Made by a program: the position numbers and the translations under genes
Shown here: positions 15,191 to 24,583 of the stretch, one piece after another
Position numbering within the stretch: the first letter of the stretch is position 1
Layout of the letters: the number at the start of each line of letters is the position of its first letter
Assembly: GCF_004363555.1 (NCBI RefSeq)
Contig: NZ_SNZJ01000005.1
Span: 184,358 to 248,357 of the forward strand
Source: Halomonas ventosae
GTDB lineage: Bacteria > Pseudomonadota > Gammaproteobacteria > Pseudomonadales > Halomonadaceae
Reading direction: 5' to 3'
DNA: 64,000 bases
The notes under the pieces: generated by a model
What the model was told of the DNA's origin: nothing
Database searches by the model: none
Seen by the model: the letters and a program-made list of their open reading frames with translations, nothing else

Positions 15191-16678
15191 TCAGGAAGGG
15201 AAGTTGAACTCGGCCTGGGTTGTCTCGTACGACGACGGCCAGCGCTGGGACACCGCCTTGCGGCGGGTGTAGAAGCGCACTGCGTCGGGCCCGTAGGCAT
15301 GCAGGTCCCCGAACAGCGAACGCTTCCAGCCACCGAAGCTGTGGTAGGCCACGGGCACCGGCAGTGGCACGTTCACGCCGACCATGCCGACCTCGATGCC
15401 ATCGGTGAAGCGGCGAGCGGCCTCGCCATCCCGCGTGAACAGGCAGGTGCCATTGCCGTATTCGTGGTCGTTGATCAGCTGCATGGCGTCGTCGAGGCTG
15501 TTGACGCGAACCACGCACAGCACCGGCCCGAAGATCTCTTCCTGATAGATCCGCATCTGCGGTGTCACGTGATCGAACAGGCAGCCACCGACGAAGTAAC
15601 CGTCCTCGAAGCCTGGTACTTTCAGGCCACGACCGTCAGCCACCAGTGATGCCCCTGCGGCCACACCGTCCTCGATATAGCCCAGCACCTTGTCGCGATG
15701 CTCGGCGGTGACCAGCGGCCCCATGTCGAGCCCTTTCGTATTGCCGGCGCCGATCTTCAGCTCGTCGATCTTGCCCTTGAGCGACTCGACCAGGCGATTG
15801 GCGGTGCTGTCGCCAACGCACACCGCCACGGAGATGGCCATGCAACGCTCACCGGCACTGCCATAGGCGGCCCCCATCAGGGTGTTGGCCGCATTGTCGA
15901 GATCGGCATCCGGCAGCACCACGGCGTGGTTCTTGGCCCCGCCCAGTGCCTGCACGCGTTTTCCGTTGGCACAGCCGCGGGCATAGATCGCTTCCGCCAC
16001 CGGCGTCGAGCCCACAAAGGAAATGGCCTTGACCTCCGGTGCCTCCAGCAGAGTCTCGACGGCTTCGCGCCCGCCATGCACCACGTTCATCACTCCCTTG
16101 GGCAGGCCGGCTTCCATCAGCAGCTCGGCCACGGCCATGGCCGCCGCAGGATCCTTCTCGGAAGGCTTGAGCACGAAGGTGTTGCCGCAGGCGATGGCCA
16201 TCGGGTACATCCACAGCGGCACCATCGCGGGGAAGTTGAACGGCGTGATGCCGGCCACCACGCCCAGCGGCTGGTGGTTGGACCAGGCATCGATGCCCGG
16301 CCCGGTGTTGTGGGAATACTCGCCCTTGAGCAGTTCGGGCACGCCGCACGCATACTCCACGTTCTCGATGCCACGCTTGAGCTCGCCCATGGCGTCTTCC
16401 ACGGTCTTGCCGTGCTCTTCGCTGACCAGTTGCACGATGCGCTCGGCATTGGTTTCCAGCAGCTGCTTGAAGCGATACATCACCTGGGCGCGCTTGGCGG
16501 GCGGGGTGTCGCGCCAGGCAGGGAATGCGGCCTGCGCCGCAGCCACTGCCTGTCGGGTGGTGGCGGCATCGGCGTCGGCGACCTGACGAGCGACGGCGCC
16601 GGTCGAGGGGTTGGTCACCGGCAGGGTGCGCTCGCTGCCCACCGCCTCGCCATTGATCAGGTGTGAGAGTTGTTCCAT
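15191..16678 (-). CDS. mmsA: CoA-acylating methylmalonate/malonate-semialdehyde dehydrogenase
   Basis: A 495-residue cytoplasmic aldehyde dehydrogenase. Conserved elements are TPFNFP with the catalytic Asn at 148, the NAD-binding segment KPSEKDP and FVGSTPV, and YGSAGERCMA with the catalytic Cys at about 279. The GERCM context and the final GPDAVRFYTRRKAVSQRW are typical of MmsA/IolA enzymes, which turn malonate or methylmalonate semialdehyde, NAD+ and CoA into acetyl- or propionyl-CoA plus CO2. It starts 34 bases after the aminotransferase gene, so malonate semialdehyde from beta-alanine is the likely substrate, as in Pseudomonas BauC. Confidence 0.93.
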   Translation of the reverse strand: MEQLSHLINGEAVGSERTLPVTNPSTGAVARQVADADAATTRQAVAAAQAAFPAWRDTPPAKRAQVMYRFKQLLETNAERIVQLVSEEHGKTVEDAMGELKRGIENVEYACGVPELLKGEYSHNTGPGIDAWSNHQPLGVVAGITPFNFPAMVPLWMYPMAIACGNTFVLKPSEKDPAAAMAVAELLMEAGLPKGVMNVVHGGREAVETLLEAPEVKAISFVGSTPVAEAIYARGCANGKRVQALGGAKNHAVVLPDADLDNAANTLMGAAYGSAGERCMAISVAVCVGDSTANRLVESLKGKIDELKIGAGNTKGLDMGPLVTAEHRDKVLGYIEDGVAAGASLVADGRGLKVPGFEDGYFVGGCLFDHVTPQMRIYQEEIFGPVLCVVRVNSLDDAMQLINDHEYGNGTCLFTRDGEAARRFTDGIEVGMVGVNVPLPVPVAYHSFGGWKRSLFGDLHAYGPDAVRFYTRRKAVSQRWPSSYETTQAEFNFPS

Positions 16679-16712
16679 GTCATGTCTCCAGGTTGGATTC
16701 GGTTGTCAGGGG

Positions 16713-18068
16713 TCAGGCGAGGTGGTCGAGCACCTCGGCCACCGCATCGAAGAGCCGCTCCAGTTCGGTCTCGGTCGTGCCGAAGGGAGGGCCAAACTGC
16801 AGGGTGTCGCCGCCGTAACGCACGTAGAATCCCGCCTCCCACAGCGCCAGGTGGGCATCGCGCGGGCGTACCGTGGGGTCGCCATCCCGCGGGGCGAGCT
16901 GGATTGCCCCGGCCAGGCCGTGGTTGCGTATATCCACCACGTGGGGGCGCCCCTTGAGAGCATGCAGCTTGGCCTCGAAGGCGGGAGCAATGGCGCGAAC
17001 CTGAGCCGGGAAGTCCTCGCGCTCGAACAGGTCAAGCGCCGCCAGGCCCGCGGCACAGGCCACCGGGTGAGCGCTGTAGGTGTAGCCATGGGGAAACTCG
17101 ATGGCGTGCAGCGGGCCATCGGCGTGCATGAAGGTGTCGTAGATCTCGCCGGAGGCAATCACCGCGCCCATGGGCACCGCGCCGTTGGTGAGCTGCTTGG
17201 CCACGGTCATCATGTCGGGCACCACCCCGAAGGCCTCGGCACCCGTGCGCGCCCCGCTGCGCCCGAAGGCGGTGATCACCTCGTCGAAGATCAGCAGGAT
17301 GTCGTGAGCACTGCAGATCTGGCGCAGGCGCTCCAGGTAACCCTTGGGCGGCACGATCACCCCGGCGGAGCCGGACATTGGCTCGACGATGACCGCCGCG
17401 ATATTTGAGGCGTCGTGCAGCGCGATCTGGTCGAGCAACGCATCGGCAAGCTCGGCTCCACTCTCGGCCTGACCCCGGGTGAAGGCGAGATGCGGCTGCA
17501 AGGTGTGCGGCAGATGGGTGACGTCCATCAGCTGGCCGTAGTGCTTACGATTGCCGCCGATGCCGCCGAGGCTGGTGCCGCCCACGTTGACGCCGTGATA
17601 GCCCTTGGCACGACCGATCAGGCGGGTCTTCTCCGGTCGTCCCTTGGCCCGCCAGTAGGCTTTGGCCATCTTCACCGCGGTATCCGCCGACTCGGAGCCG
17701 GAGTCGGTGAAGAACACATGGTCCAGGCCGGCGGGCGTGAGACGTGAAATCCTCTCGGCCAGTTGGAAAGCCAGCGGATGTGCCACCTGGAAGCCCGGCG
17801 CGAAGTCCAGGCTGCCCAGCTGGCGAGCCACGGCCTGCTGGATCTCCTCGCGGTTGTGGCCGGCACCGCAGGTCCACAGCCCAGAGAGCGAGTCGAACAG
17901 CCGACGACCATGTTCGTCGATGAAGTAGCGTCCCTCAGCGCCGGTGATCACCCGCGGATGGGCGTGAAAGTCCCGGTTGGCGCTGAACGGCATCCAGTAG
18001 TGGCGGTTGAGGGCCGTCTCGCGAACCGGCGCTGCGGAGGCCGCATGCCCGAATGAGGCTGAATTCAT
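16713..18068 (-). CDS. bauA: Omega-amino acid (beta-alanine):pyruvate aminotransferase
   Basis: A 451-residue class III PLP enzyme. D262 in FDEVITAFGR contacts the pyridine nitrogen, and K291 in AKQLTNGAVPMG is the Schiff-base lysine. The N-terminal HYWMPFSANRDF and the SGLWTCGAGH segment are characteristic of beta-alanine:pyruvate transaminases. It should convert beta-alanine and pyruvate to malonate semialdehyde and alanine, feeding the MmsA encoded next. It is the first gene of the operon aminotransferase-mmsA-small protein-SSS-orphan. No regulator is encoded beside it. Other omega-amines could be substrates. Confidence 0.9.
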   Translation of the reverse strand: MNSASFGHAASAAPVRETALNRHYWMPFSANRDFHAHPRVITGAEGRYFIDEHGRRLFDSLSGLWTCGAGHNREEIQQAVARQLGSLDFAPGFQVAHPLAFQLAERISRLTPAGLDHVFFTDSGSESADTAVKMAKAYWRAKGRPEKTRLIGRAKGYHGVNVGGTSLGGIGGNRKHYGQLMDVTHLPHTLQPHLAFTRGQAESGAELADALLDQIALHDASNIAAVIVEPMSGSAGVIVPPKGYLERLRQICSAHDILLIFDEVITAFGRSGARTGAEAFGVVPDMMTVAKQLTNGAVPMGAVIASGEIYDTFMHADGPLHAIEFPHGYTYSAHPVACAAGLAALDLFEREDFPAQVRAIAPAFEAKLHALKGRPHVVDIRNHGLAGAIQLAPRDGDPTVRPRDAHLALWEAGFYVRYGGDTLQFGPPFGTTETELERLFDAVAEVLDHLA

Positions 18069-18574
18069 GGCGTTGTCCTTGTTGAAGTTTTTGCTAACAA
18101 CGCCAGCAGAGTGGCTCTCCCGCTAGTCAAGAAAAATCATGATTTACTGTCGTTCGCGTGAGAAAAACCGAACGTATCGTAAAACGTGTTTCAGTTTGGA
18201 GGAATCCACGCCACGGATAGAGGCTTTTGGCCAGGAAAGAGGGCCACAGCTGGCACGGTATGCAGCGGGGGTCTCACGCCGTCAGTTGCTGGACAGCGCA
18301 CGCCGGATGACATGGCGAGCTACCGTCCGGACTGGGCCAGGCGTGTGTCGAGGTGACTACCGCCGTAAGGCACAAGCGGTAAAGGCCGGAACGGATCGTA
18401 CACAGGGTCAGCATTGCGCTGGGCAAGCACCAAGACAGGAGACGCCCCATGGCGGCGCGAAGTGCGGCCGTTTCCGCTCTGCAGCGAGGTGGCCGCGAGA
18501 CGACCTTCTGGCCGGGGGTTGGGCGCGGCATGTTCTAGGGGCGGCGCGAGCAGTGAAGTCGGCACGGCAGCAGC
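18069..18574. other. Intergenic region between bauA and the integrase
   Basis: The left end must hold the bauA promoter; I see no confident -35/-10 pair. The right part is repeat copy B (18448-18628), which runs into the integrase reading frame. No gene is supported. Confidence 0.5.
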
Positions 18575-18628
18575 ATGGCGTCAGCCGTGCGGGATTGGAG
18601 TCGGCCTGGCGGCGAAGCCGCGAGGCCA
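18448..18628 (+). repeat. Island dispersed repeat, copy B
   Basis: It matches copy A (6663-6946) in two blocks without the 95-base spacer. It contains GTCGGCACGGCAGCAGCATG, CGTCAGCCGTGC and the terminal hairpin GGCCT-G-GCGGC-GAA-GCCGC-G-AGGCC. The outer stem bases differ from copy A but still pair on each side. Its right end overlaps the first 18 codons of the longest integrase frame. Confidence 0.65.
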
Positions 18629-19474
18629 ATGGTTGTCCACCAAACCGGGTCCAACTTCACCTTCTCCGAGGGGCTGCAACGCATGGTCAGCGAATACGAT
18701 GTTCGCTCCCAGAAGCAGCACATCCTGCTGGTGGCCAGGTGGACGGATGAGCATGCTCCCGAGGTGATCATCGGCCAAGAGTTGCTGGACGCTGCACGCA
18801 GGATGCAGAAGGCTCTAAAGGAGAAGGGACTGGCGCAGTCGACCATCAACAATCGTATTCAGGTCGTCAAACGAGTCCTCTCGCTGTCGTACCGCGAATG
18901 GGACTGGCTCGACCTGCCGCTGGACGGCAAGCTGCGCAAGCCCTCACCCAAGAACGAGCGTCATGTCTACCTGACAGAGCTGGAGCTTGCCGATCTGCTG
19001 GAAGCAGTCCCAGAGCGCTACAGGATCGAACGCAAGGTGATCTTGCTGGCGATGCTGACGGGCATGAGGCGTGGGGAGCTGATGGCACTGGAAACAGGGA
19101 ACGTCTACAACGGCCGCATCGTGCTCAGGCCCAATCAGACGAAGAGTGGGAAGCCAAGGGTCATTCCTTTGACGGAGGAGGCCCTACCGCTAGTAAAAGC
19201 TTTGCCGTTTGACACGACAGGCGACAGAGTGCGTGGCGCGTTCGAGAAAGCGAGGGAGAAGATTGGTCGCCCTGACATTCGTTTTCACGATTTGCGTCAC
19301 TGCTATGCTTCGCTGCTGGCGAGCAAGGGGGATGCATTGACGAGCATCAGGGACCTGCTCGGTCATTCGTCACTGACGGTGACCAGCCGCTATGCTCATG
19401 CCGACCCGGCAAGGTGGGAAAGCGTGGTGGCGAAGCTGCCGCGGATCAGCAACCACACATTAGTGCAAACCTAG
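18575..19474 (+). CDS. Tyrosine recombinase/integrase of the island
   Basis: Up to 299 residues. The catalytic set is complete: R165 in TGMRRGEL, K193 in SGKPRVIPL, H238 and R241 in HDLRHCYA, H264 in LGHSSLTV, and nucleophile Y273 in SRYAH. Residues about 30-110 are the core-binding domain; no arm-type N-terminal domain is present, so it is shorter than most tRNA-targeting integrases. The first 18 or so codons lie in dispersed repeat B, so the true start may be ATG 18629 (MVVHQTGS), or the 5' end may have been replaced by the repeat. It ends 28 bases from the tRNA-Ile2 attachment repeat, which it should recognise. Activity is uncertain. Confidence 0.85.
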   Translation: MASAVRDWSRPGGEAARPMVVHQTGSNFTFSEGLQRMVSEYDVRSQKQHILLVARWTDEHAPEVIIGQELLDAARRMQKALKEKGLAQSTINNRIQVVKRVLSLSYREWDWLDLPLDGKLRKPSPKNERHVYLTELELADLLEAVPERYRIERKVILLAMLTGMRRGELMALETGNVYNGRIVLRPNQTKSGKPRVIPLTEEALPLVKALPFDTTGDRVRGAFEKAREKIGRPDIRFHDLRHCYASLLASKGDALTSIRDLLGHSSLTVTSRYAHADPARWESVVAKLPRISNHTLVQT

Positions 19475-19502
19475 CCTTTGTCACATAACCACTTGATTTC
19501 AT

Positions 19503-19579
<77 letters not shown>

Positions 19580-19734
19580 GTGCAGCGGATGGCGCCGAGC
19601 GGCGCCGCAGTATGATAGCGAATGGCGATGAAGGTGGCCATAGCCGCCCGTCCCTGGCTGGCCGAATCTCCCGTCGCGGCACTTCCTCCCCCGGCCGTGG
19701 TCTGCAAGTGGCCTGCCCTTCTGGAGATCGACCG

Positions 19735-20337
19735 GTGCGTCACCTCCCCCCTTGCCGTTTCCCTGCGCTGGGTACTGCCCTGCTGGCGCTGCTGCTGGCC
19801 CCGCCGGCGAGCGCCGCCTGGGAGCTGGACCCCGAACGCTCGCGGGTAGCCGCCACTGTGGTGCAGATCGCCCCGGCTGGCCCCATTGCCCACCAGCACG
19901 AGGTGCGTCGCCTCGCCGGCACCGCCGAGGCGGACGGCACCCTGCGCCTGCCCCTGCGGCTGGCCCAGAGCGACGTGGTCGAGCGCATGGGGTCGCTGCC
20001 CCCCTGGCTCTCCGGCCTCACCGAACAGCCCCTGGCCACCGTGACCACGCGTTTCCCGCCCCAGCGCCTGGAGGCCCTGGCCGTGGGCGAGTCGCTGGTG
20101 GAGGTGCTCGAGCTCTCGGTGCAATCCGGCGGCACCACCCACAGCGAGCCGCTGGCGGTTCGCTTCACCCGCGAGGCGCCAGGCCGGGTGCGGGTCACCA
20201 ACGCCGAGCGCGTGGCGCTGGATGGCCGCGAGCTGATGGCCAACCCGGCACTGCGCTCGGTGCTGCTGTTGCTCGGCTACGAGCAGATCGGCGACGAGGT
20301 GCCGGTCCTTCTCGACGCCGTGCTGCTGCGGCGCTGA
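19735..20337 (+). CDS. YceI-like periplasmic protein
   Basis: A 200-residue protein beginning at GTG 19735, preceded by GGAG about 9 bases upstream. This start gives a clean Sec signal peptide (FPALGTALLALLLAPPASA). The mature part opens WELDPERSRVAATVVQ, the typical first strand of the YceI lipocalin-like beta-barrel, which binds isoprenoid-type lipids in characterised relatives. The rest has alternating strands ending in LLGYEQIGDEVPVLLDAVLL. The match to YceI is by pattern only and the family is functionally diverse. It is the first chromosomal gene right of the tRNA and converges on the next gene. Confidence 0.65.
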   Translation: MRHLPPCRFPALGTALLALLLAPPASAAWELDPERSRVAATVVQIAPAGPIAHQHEVRRLAGTAEADGTLRLPLRLAQSDVVERMGSLPPWLSGLTEQPLATVTTRFPPQRLEALAVGESLVEVLELSVQSGGTTHSEPLAVRFTREAPGRVRVTNAERVALDGRELMANPALRSVLLLLGYEQIGDEVPVLLDAVLLRR

Positions 20338-20349
20338 GGCAGCGAAAGG

Positions 20350-21393
20350 TCAGTTCGCGGTGATCCCGAGCACCGTGTAGGGCGCCTCGCAGGCGTGGCG
20401 CTCGTCGCGCTCGTCGACGCTGCCCAGGCCCAGGTGGCGGTCGTTGTCGTAGGCGACGAACAGGCGATCATGGTCCAGCACCGCCAGGCCCTCGGCCTTG
20501 TGCTCGAACTCCAGCGGCAGGCCCGCCGGGGTGGTCACCAGGGTCGGGCGCCGGCCGGCCCGGAAATCCGCCAGGCCGATCTCCCACAGGTAGCCGCCGA
20601 TGCGCTCCTCGCCGGCCTCCTCCACCTCGAAGCTGTTCAGCAGGTAGAGCCGCGCGTGGTAGGGGTCGTACTCCAGGCTCGAGAGGCCGCAGTCGTAGCG
20701 GACCTCGGGATGCTCGCCCGGGTCGAAGGCATAGTGCTCGCGCAGCGCATCGAGGAACACCAGGTTGCCGCTCTCGCTGATCTCGTAGTGGGCCCCCACC
20801 ACCCGGCTCACGTAGGCGAAGTCGTCATGGGCCTGGCCCTGCTCGCGCACGCCGAACAGCAGCAGGCCGTCGCCGCGCTCGCCGGGGATCGCGGCGAGCC
20901 CCTCGATCTTGTAGTAGGGAAAGCCGATGGCGGCGTTCAGCTTGTCGCGCAGTTCCAGCGAGCCCGCCACGCCATCGCGCGGGTCGGGGTCCACCACCTG
21001 AACCCGGTCCGGCTCGCCCAGCGGCCAGATCAGCAGGTGGTTGTAGTCGTTGAGGGCGTGGCTCTCGTCGTCGATGCGATCGAAGCCGGTGGTCGCCAGC
21101 ACGTGGCGGCCATCGGCGGTCAGCGCGAAGTCCTCGTACTTCTCGGCCTGCTTGACCAGCGGCTGGGTGAAGTAGGTCAGCCGGCTGTCGTCGGGCCCCT
21201 CACCCCCGAGGGGCACGGCAAACACCGCCGAGCGCGACTCACCGGGGATCGGCTTGTCGCTGGCCATCAGCAGTCGCTCGCCATCGTAGGCCACCGCCGA
21301 GACCTCGGCGTTGACCAGCCGCCCCTTGGCATCCTTGAGGCCGGCGGGAAAGCAGTGGATGGTTCCCTGCTGCAGGATCCTGGCATGAACCAT
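20350..21393 (-). CDS. Cytoplasmic beta-propeller-like (esterase-like/phytase-like) protein
   Basis: A 347-residue protein without signal peptide or membrane segment. Repeated strand motifs such as VSAVAYDGERLLMASDKP, YYKIEGLAAIP, LSSLEYDPYHARLYLLN and HKAEGLAVLDHDRLFVAYDN fit a beta-propeller of the esterase-like activity of phytase or DUF3616 type. The Asp/Glu-rich loops could bind metal. No catalytic triad can be named. It is transcribed toward the YceI-like gene and divergently from the siderophore operon. Substrate and role are unknown. Confidence 0.55.
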   Translation of the reverse strand: MVHARILQQGTIHCFPAGLKDAKGRLVNAEVSAVAYDGERLLMASDKPIPGESRSAVFAVPLGGEGPDDSRLTYFTQPLVKQAEKYEDFALTADGRHVLATTGFDRIDDESHALNDYNHLLIWPLGEPDRVQVVDPDPRDGVAGSLELRDKLNAAIGFPYYKIEGLAAIPGERGDGLLLFGVREQGQAHDDFAYVSRVVGAHYEISESGNLVFLDALREHYAFDPGEHPEVRYDCGLSSLEYDPYHARLYLLNSFEVEEAGEERIGGYLWEIGLADFRAGRRPTLVTTPAGLPLEFEHKAEGLAVLDHDRLFVAYDNDRHLGLGSVDERDERHACEAPYTVLGITAN

Positions 21394-21562
21394 GGGAAAC
21401 CTCCGTCGTGGATTGCCCGCTCAGGCTAATACAGTGTCCCGTCGCTCCGCGAGCACTGCGCTAGCGATTTCCCCCTCCCCCACCCGCTCGCGGAAAAAAC
21501 TCATCTTCTGAGTTCAGAACCGCCGTCCGCCTTCGTTATCCCTCGAGCCACATCCATAAAAT

Positions 21563-21581
21563 GATAATGGTTCGTATTTTC
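21563..21581. promoter_or_regulatory. Fur-box-like site upstream of dfoJ
   Basis: GATAATGGTTCGTATTTTC matches the 19-bp Fur consensus at 13 of 19 positions by eye. It lies 107 bases before dfoJ in the only AT-rich part of the 295-base gap, so it should repress the biosynthesis operon under iron sufficiency. Confidence 0.65.
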
Positions 21582-21688
21582 ATCGATCCCCGCCGCGTGT
21601 CCTGCAGGGCTTACACCGCAGCGCACGGCCTCCCCGAGATGCCGCGGCCACCTCGGCAACGGCAGCGACGAACGAACAAGGTGACACC

Positions 21689-23236
21689 ATGACAACACGG
21701 CTCAAGGAAAGAGGCACCACCCTGGGGGCCCCACCGATCCCCCTGGCGACCGACCAGCTGTTCAGTGCCCGCCACGCCGAGGCTTACTGGCAGCAGGCGA
21801 CGCGCTGCGTCGACCTGGTCCGGCGCAAGGTGGCCGACGTGGACCGCCCCTTCACCGGGGCACGCCCCGAGGAGCTCAAGAGGCTCTTCGAGGCCATCGA
21901 CCTGGACGCTCCCCTCGGCGAGCTGCGCCCCGCCCTGGAGGAACTGGAGCGGGTCTACCTGGACGACGCCGTCTATTTCCACCATCCCCGCTACGTGGCG
22001 CACCTCAACTGCCCCATCGTGCTGCCCGGTATCCTCGCCGAGGCGATCCTCTCGCCGATCAACTCCTCGCTGGACACCTTCGACCAGAGCGCTGGCGGCA
22101 CCTTCATCGAGCAGTCGCTGATCGAATGGACCGCGGACCGCATCGGCCTGGGCGAGGACGCCGACGGCGTCTTCACCAGCGGCGGCACCCAGTCGAACCT
22201 GATGGCGCTGATGATCGCCCGAGACCACCACGGCGCCTCCCTCGCGGATCACGGCGGCAACAAGCACGAAGGCCTGCCCGCGGACTTTCGCCGGCTGCGC
22301 ATCCTCGGCTCCGAGGTCAGCCACTTCAGCCTGCAGAAGTCGGCGGCGATCCTGGGCCTGGGCTACCAGGCGGTAATGCCGGTGGCCTGCGACGCTCACT
22401 ATCGCATGGCGCCCGCGGCCCTCAAGGCGCGCCTGGAGGAGTGCCTGGCGATGGACCTGATCCCTATCGCCGTGGTCGCCACCGCCGGCACCACCGACTT
22501 CGGCAGCATCGACCCCCTCGAGGAAATTGCCGCGCTGTGCCGGGAGCACGGCATCTGGCTGCACGTGGACGCCGCCTACGGCGGGGGCCTGCTGTGCTCG
22601 CGGCGCTATCGCCACCGCCTGGCCGGCATCGAGCACGCCGACTCGGTCACCGTCGACTACCACAAGACCTTCTTCCAGCCGGTGAGCTGCAGCGCCTTCC
22701 TGGTCCGGCGGCGCCGTGACCTGCGCCACGTCACTTACCACGCCGACTACCTCAACCCGCTGTGCCAGGCCGAGGCCGGCACCCCCGACCAGGTCAACAA
22801 GAGCCTGCAGACCACCAAGCGCTTCGATGCCCTCAAGCTGTGGCTGACCCTGCGCATCATGGGCGCCGACTCCCTGGGCGAGATGTTCGAGCGGGTCATC
22901 GACCTGGCCGGCGAGGCCCACGCCGAGCTGGCCCGCCATCCGGCGTTCGAGGTGCTGCTCGACCCGCCCATGAGCACGCTGGTGTTCCGCTTCCGCCCGG
23001 CGGGCCTGGACGACGCCGAACTCGACGACCTCAACGCCTACGTGCGCACGGCGCTGTCACGCAGCGGCGAGGCGGTGATCGCCGCCACCAGGGTCGACGG
23101 GAAGCGCTACCTCAAGTTCACCCTGCTCAACCCGGACACCCGACTCGAGGATCTCACCGCCATCGTCGAGCGCATCGTCCACCACGGCCGCGACTGGTGC
23201 GATGCCCAGGCCCCGGCCCGCGCCGCCGCTTCCTGA
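21689..23236 (+). CDS. dfoJ: PLP-dependent diamine-forming decarboxylase (lysine/ornithine) of siderophore synthesis
   Basis: A 515-residue group II decarboxylase. H212 in SEVSHFS stacks on the cofactor, D294 in LHVDAAYGG binds its nitrogen, and K326 in VDYHKTFFQPVSCSAF forms the Schiff base. The HKTFFQPVS context is that of DesA/DfoJ enzymes of desferrioxamine clusters, which decarboxylate L-lysine to cadaverine; related enzymes act on ornithine or diaminobutyrate, so the diamine is not certain. ATG 21689 is preceded by AAGGTGA. It is the first gene of dfoJ-dfoA-dfoS-dfoC and has a Fur box upstream. Confidence 0.88.
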   Translation: MTTRLKERGTTLGAPPIPLATDQLFSARHAEAYWQQATRCVDLVRRKVADVDRPFTGARPEELKRLFEAIDLDAPLGELRPALEELERVYLDDAVYFHHPRYVAHLNCPIVLPGILAEAILSPINSSLDTFDQSAGGTFIEQSLIEWTADRIGLGEDADGVFTSGGTQSNLMALMIARDHHGASLADHGGNKHEGLPADFRRLRILGSEVSHFSLQKSAAILGLGYQAVMPVACDAHYRMAPAALKARLEECLAMDLIPIAVVATAGTTDFGSIDPLEEIAALCREHGIWLHVDAAYGGGLLCSRRYRHRLAGIEHADSVTVDYHKTFFQPVSCSAFLVRRRRDLRHVTYHADYLNPLCQAEAGTPDQVNKSLQTTKRFDALKLWLTLRIMGADSLGEMFERVIDLAGEAHAELARHPAFEVLLDPPMSTLVFRFRPAGLDDAELDDLNAYVRTALSRSGEAVIAATRVDGKRYLKFTLLNPDTRLEDLTAIVERIVHHGRDWCDAQAPARAAAS

Positions 23237-23254
23237 CACTAGCGAGATCCCACT

Positions 23255-24583
23255 ATGCAACAGACAGTGCACGACTTTATCGCCATCGGCCTCGGCCCCT
23301 TCAACCTGGGCCTGGCCTGCCTGACCGACCCCGTCGAGGAGCTCGACGGCCTCTTCCTCGAGCGCCGCGACGGCTTCGACTGGCACCCCGGCATGCTGCT
23401 GGAGGACGCCACCCTGCAGACGCCCTTCATGTCGGACCTGGTCACCATGGCCGACCCCACCAGCCGCTTCAGCGTGCTCAACTACCTGAAGCAGCAGGGC
23501 CGGCTCTACAACTTCTACATCCGCGAGAACTTCTTCCTGCTGCGCAACGAGTACAACCGCTACTGCCAGTGGGCCGTCGAGCAGCTCGACACCCTCCGCT
23601 TCGGCACCGAGGTGACCCGCATCGACTTCGACGAGGCCGAGGGCGTCTACCGGGTGAGCTGCCGCGACACCGGAAGCGGCGAGACCCGGGTCCACCTGGC
23701 CCGGCACCTGGTGCTCGGCACCGGCACCACGCCTTTCCTCCCGGAGGGCTGCCGGGACCTGGACCCGCGACCGCTGCACTCCAGCGAGTACCTGGCGCAC
23801 AAGGCCGAGCTGCAGCGCCAGGAGGCCATCACCCTGGTCGGCAGCGGCCAGAGTGCGGCCGAGATCTACCACGACCTGCTCGCCGACATCGACCGCTTCG
23901 GCTACCGGCTCGACTGGATCACCCGCTCGCCGCGCTTCTTCCCACTGGAGTACGGCAAGCTGACCCTGGAGATGACCTCGCCGGACTACATCGACTACTT
24001 CCACGCCCTGCCCGAGGCCACGCGCAACACCCTGATGCATCAGCAGAAGAGCCTCTACAAGGGCATCAACCTGGAGCTGATCGACGCCATCTACGACCTG
24101 CGCTACGCCAAGGAGCTGGGCGGCGAGGTACGCTCCGAGCTGCTCACCAACACCAGCCTCGAGACCTGCCGCCATGACGCCGCGCAGGGCGAATACGAGC
24201 TGACCCTGTGGCACAAGGAACAAGAGCGCCACTTCCGCCACCGCACCCCGGCGCTGATCATGGCCACCGGCTACCGCTACCACATGCCGGACTTCCTCGC
24301 CCCGATCAGCTCACGCATCGCCTTCGACGAGGCCGGGCGCTACGCGGTGGGCCGCTTCTACGACATCGACGGCGGGCGCGGCGAGATCTTCGTGCAGAAC
24401 GCCGAGCTGCACACCCACAGCCTGGTGGCGCCGGACCTGGGCATGGGCCCCTACCGCAACGCCTGCATCATCCGCGCCCTGACCGGCCGGGAGGTCTACC
24501 CCATCGAGGAGCGCATCGCCTACCAGCGCTTCGGTGCCCCCAGCGAGGCCGTCTTCGACCCCCTGGACGCGAAGCCCGCATGA
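23255..24583 (+). CDS. dfoA: Diamine/lysine N-hydroxylase (flavin monooxygenase)
   Basis: A 442-residue enzyme of the IucD/PvdA/DesB family. The FAD-binding motif is IGLGPFNLGLA (about 11-21), the NADPH motif LVGSGQSAAEI (about 194-204), and the ATGY motif occurs in ALIMATGYRYHMPDF. It should hydroxylate the primary amine made by DfoJ, giving N-hydroxycadaverine or N-hydroxyputrescine, the first step toward the iron-binding hydroxamate. It starts 18 bases after dfoJ, and its stop overlaps the dfoS start as ATGA, showing tight translational coupling. Confidence 0.92.
   Translation: MQQTVHDFIAIGLGPFNLGLACLTDPVEELDGLFLERRDGFDWHPGMLLEDATLQTPFMSDLVTMADPTSRFSVLNYLKQQGRLYNFYIRENFFLLRNEYNRYCQWAVEQLDTLRFGTEVTRIDFDEAEGVYRVSCRDTGSGETRVHLARHLVLGTGTTPFLPEGCRDLDPRPLHSSEYLAHKAELQRQEAITLVGSGQSAAEIYHDLLADIDRFGYRLDWITRSPRFFPLEYGKLTLEMTSPDYIDYFHALPEATRNTLMHQQKSLYKGINLELIDAIYDLRYAKELGGEVRSELLTNTSLETCRHDAAQGEYELTLWHKEQERHFRHRTPALIMATGYRYHMPDFLAPISSRIAFDEAGRYAVGRFYDIDGGRGEIFVQNAELHTHSLVAPDLGMGPYRNACIIRALTGREVYPIEERIAYQRFGAPSEAVFDPLDAKPA

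Noticed and set aside
18075..18135. Sigma-54 promoter before bauA
   Set aside because: A TGGC...GCA pair exists, but only 8 bases separate the GG and GC elements where 10 are required.
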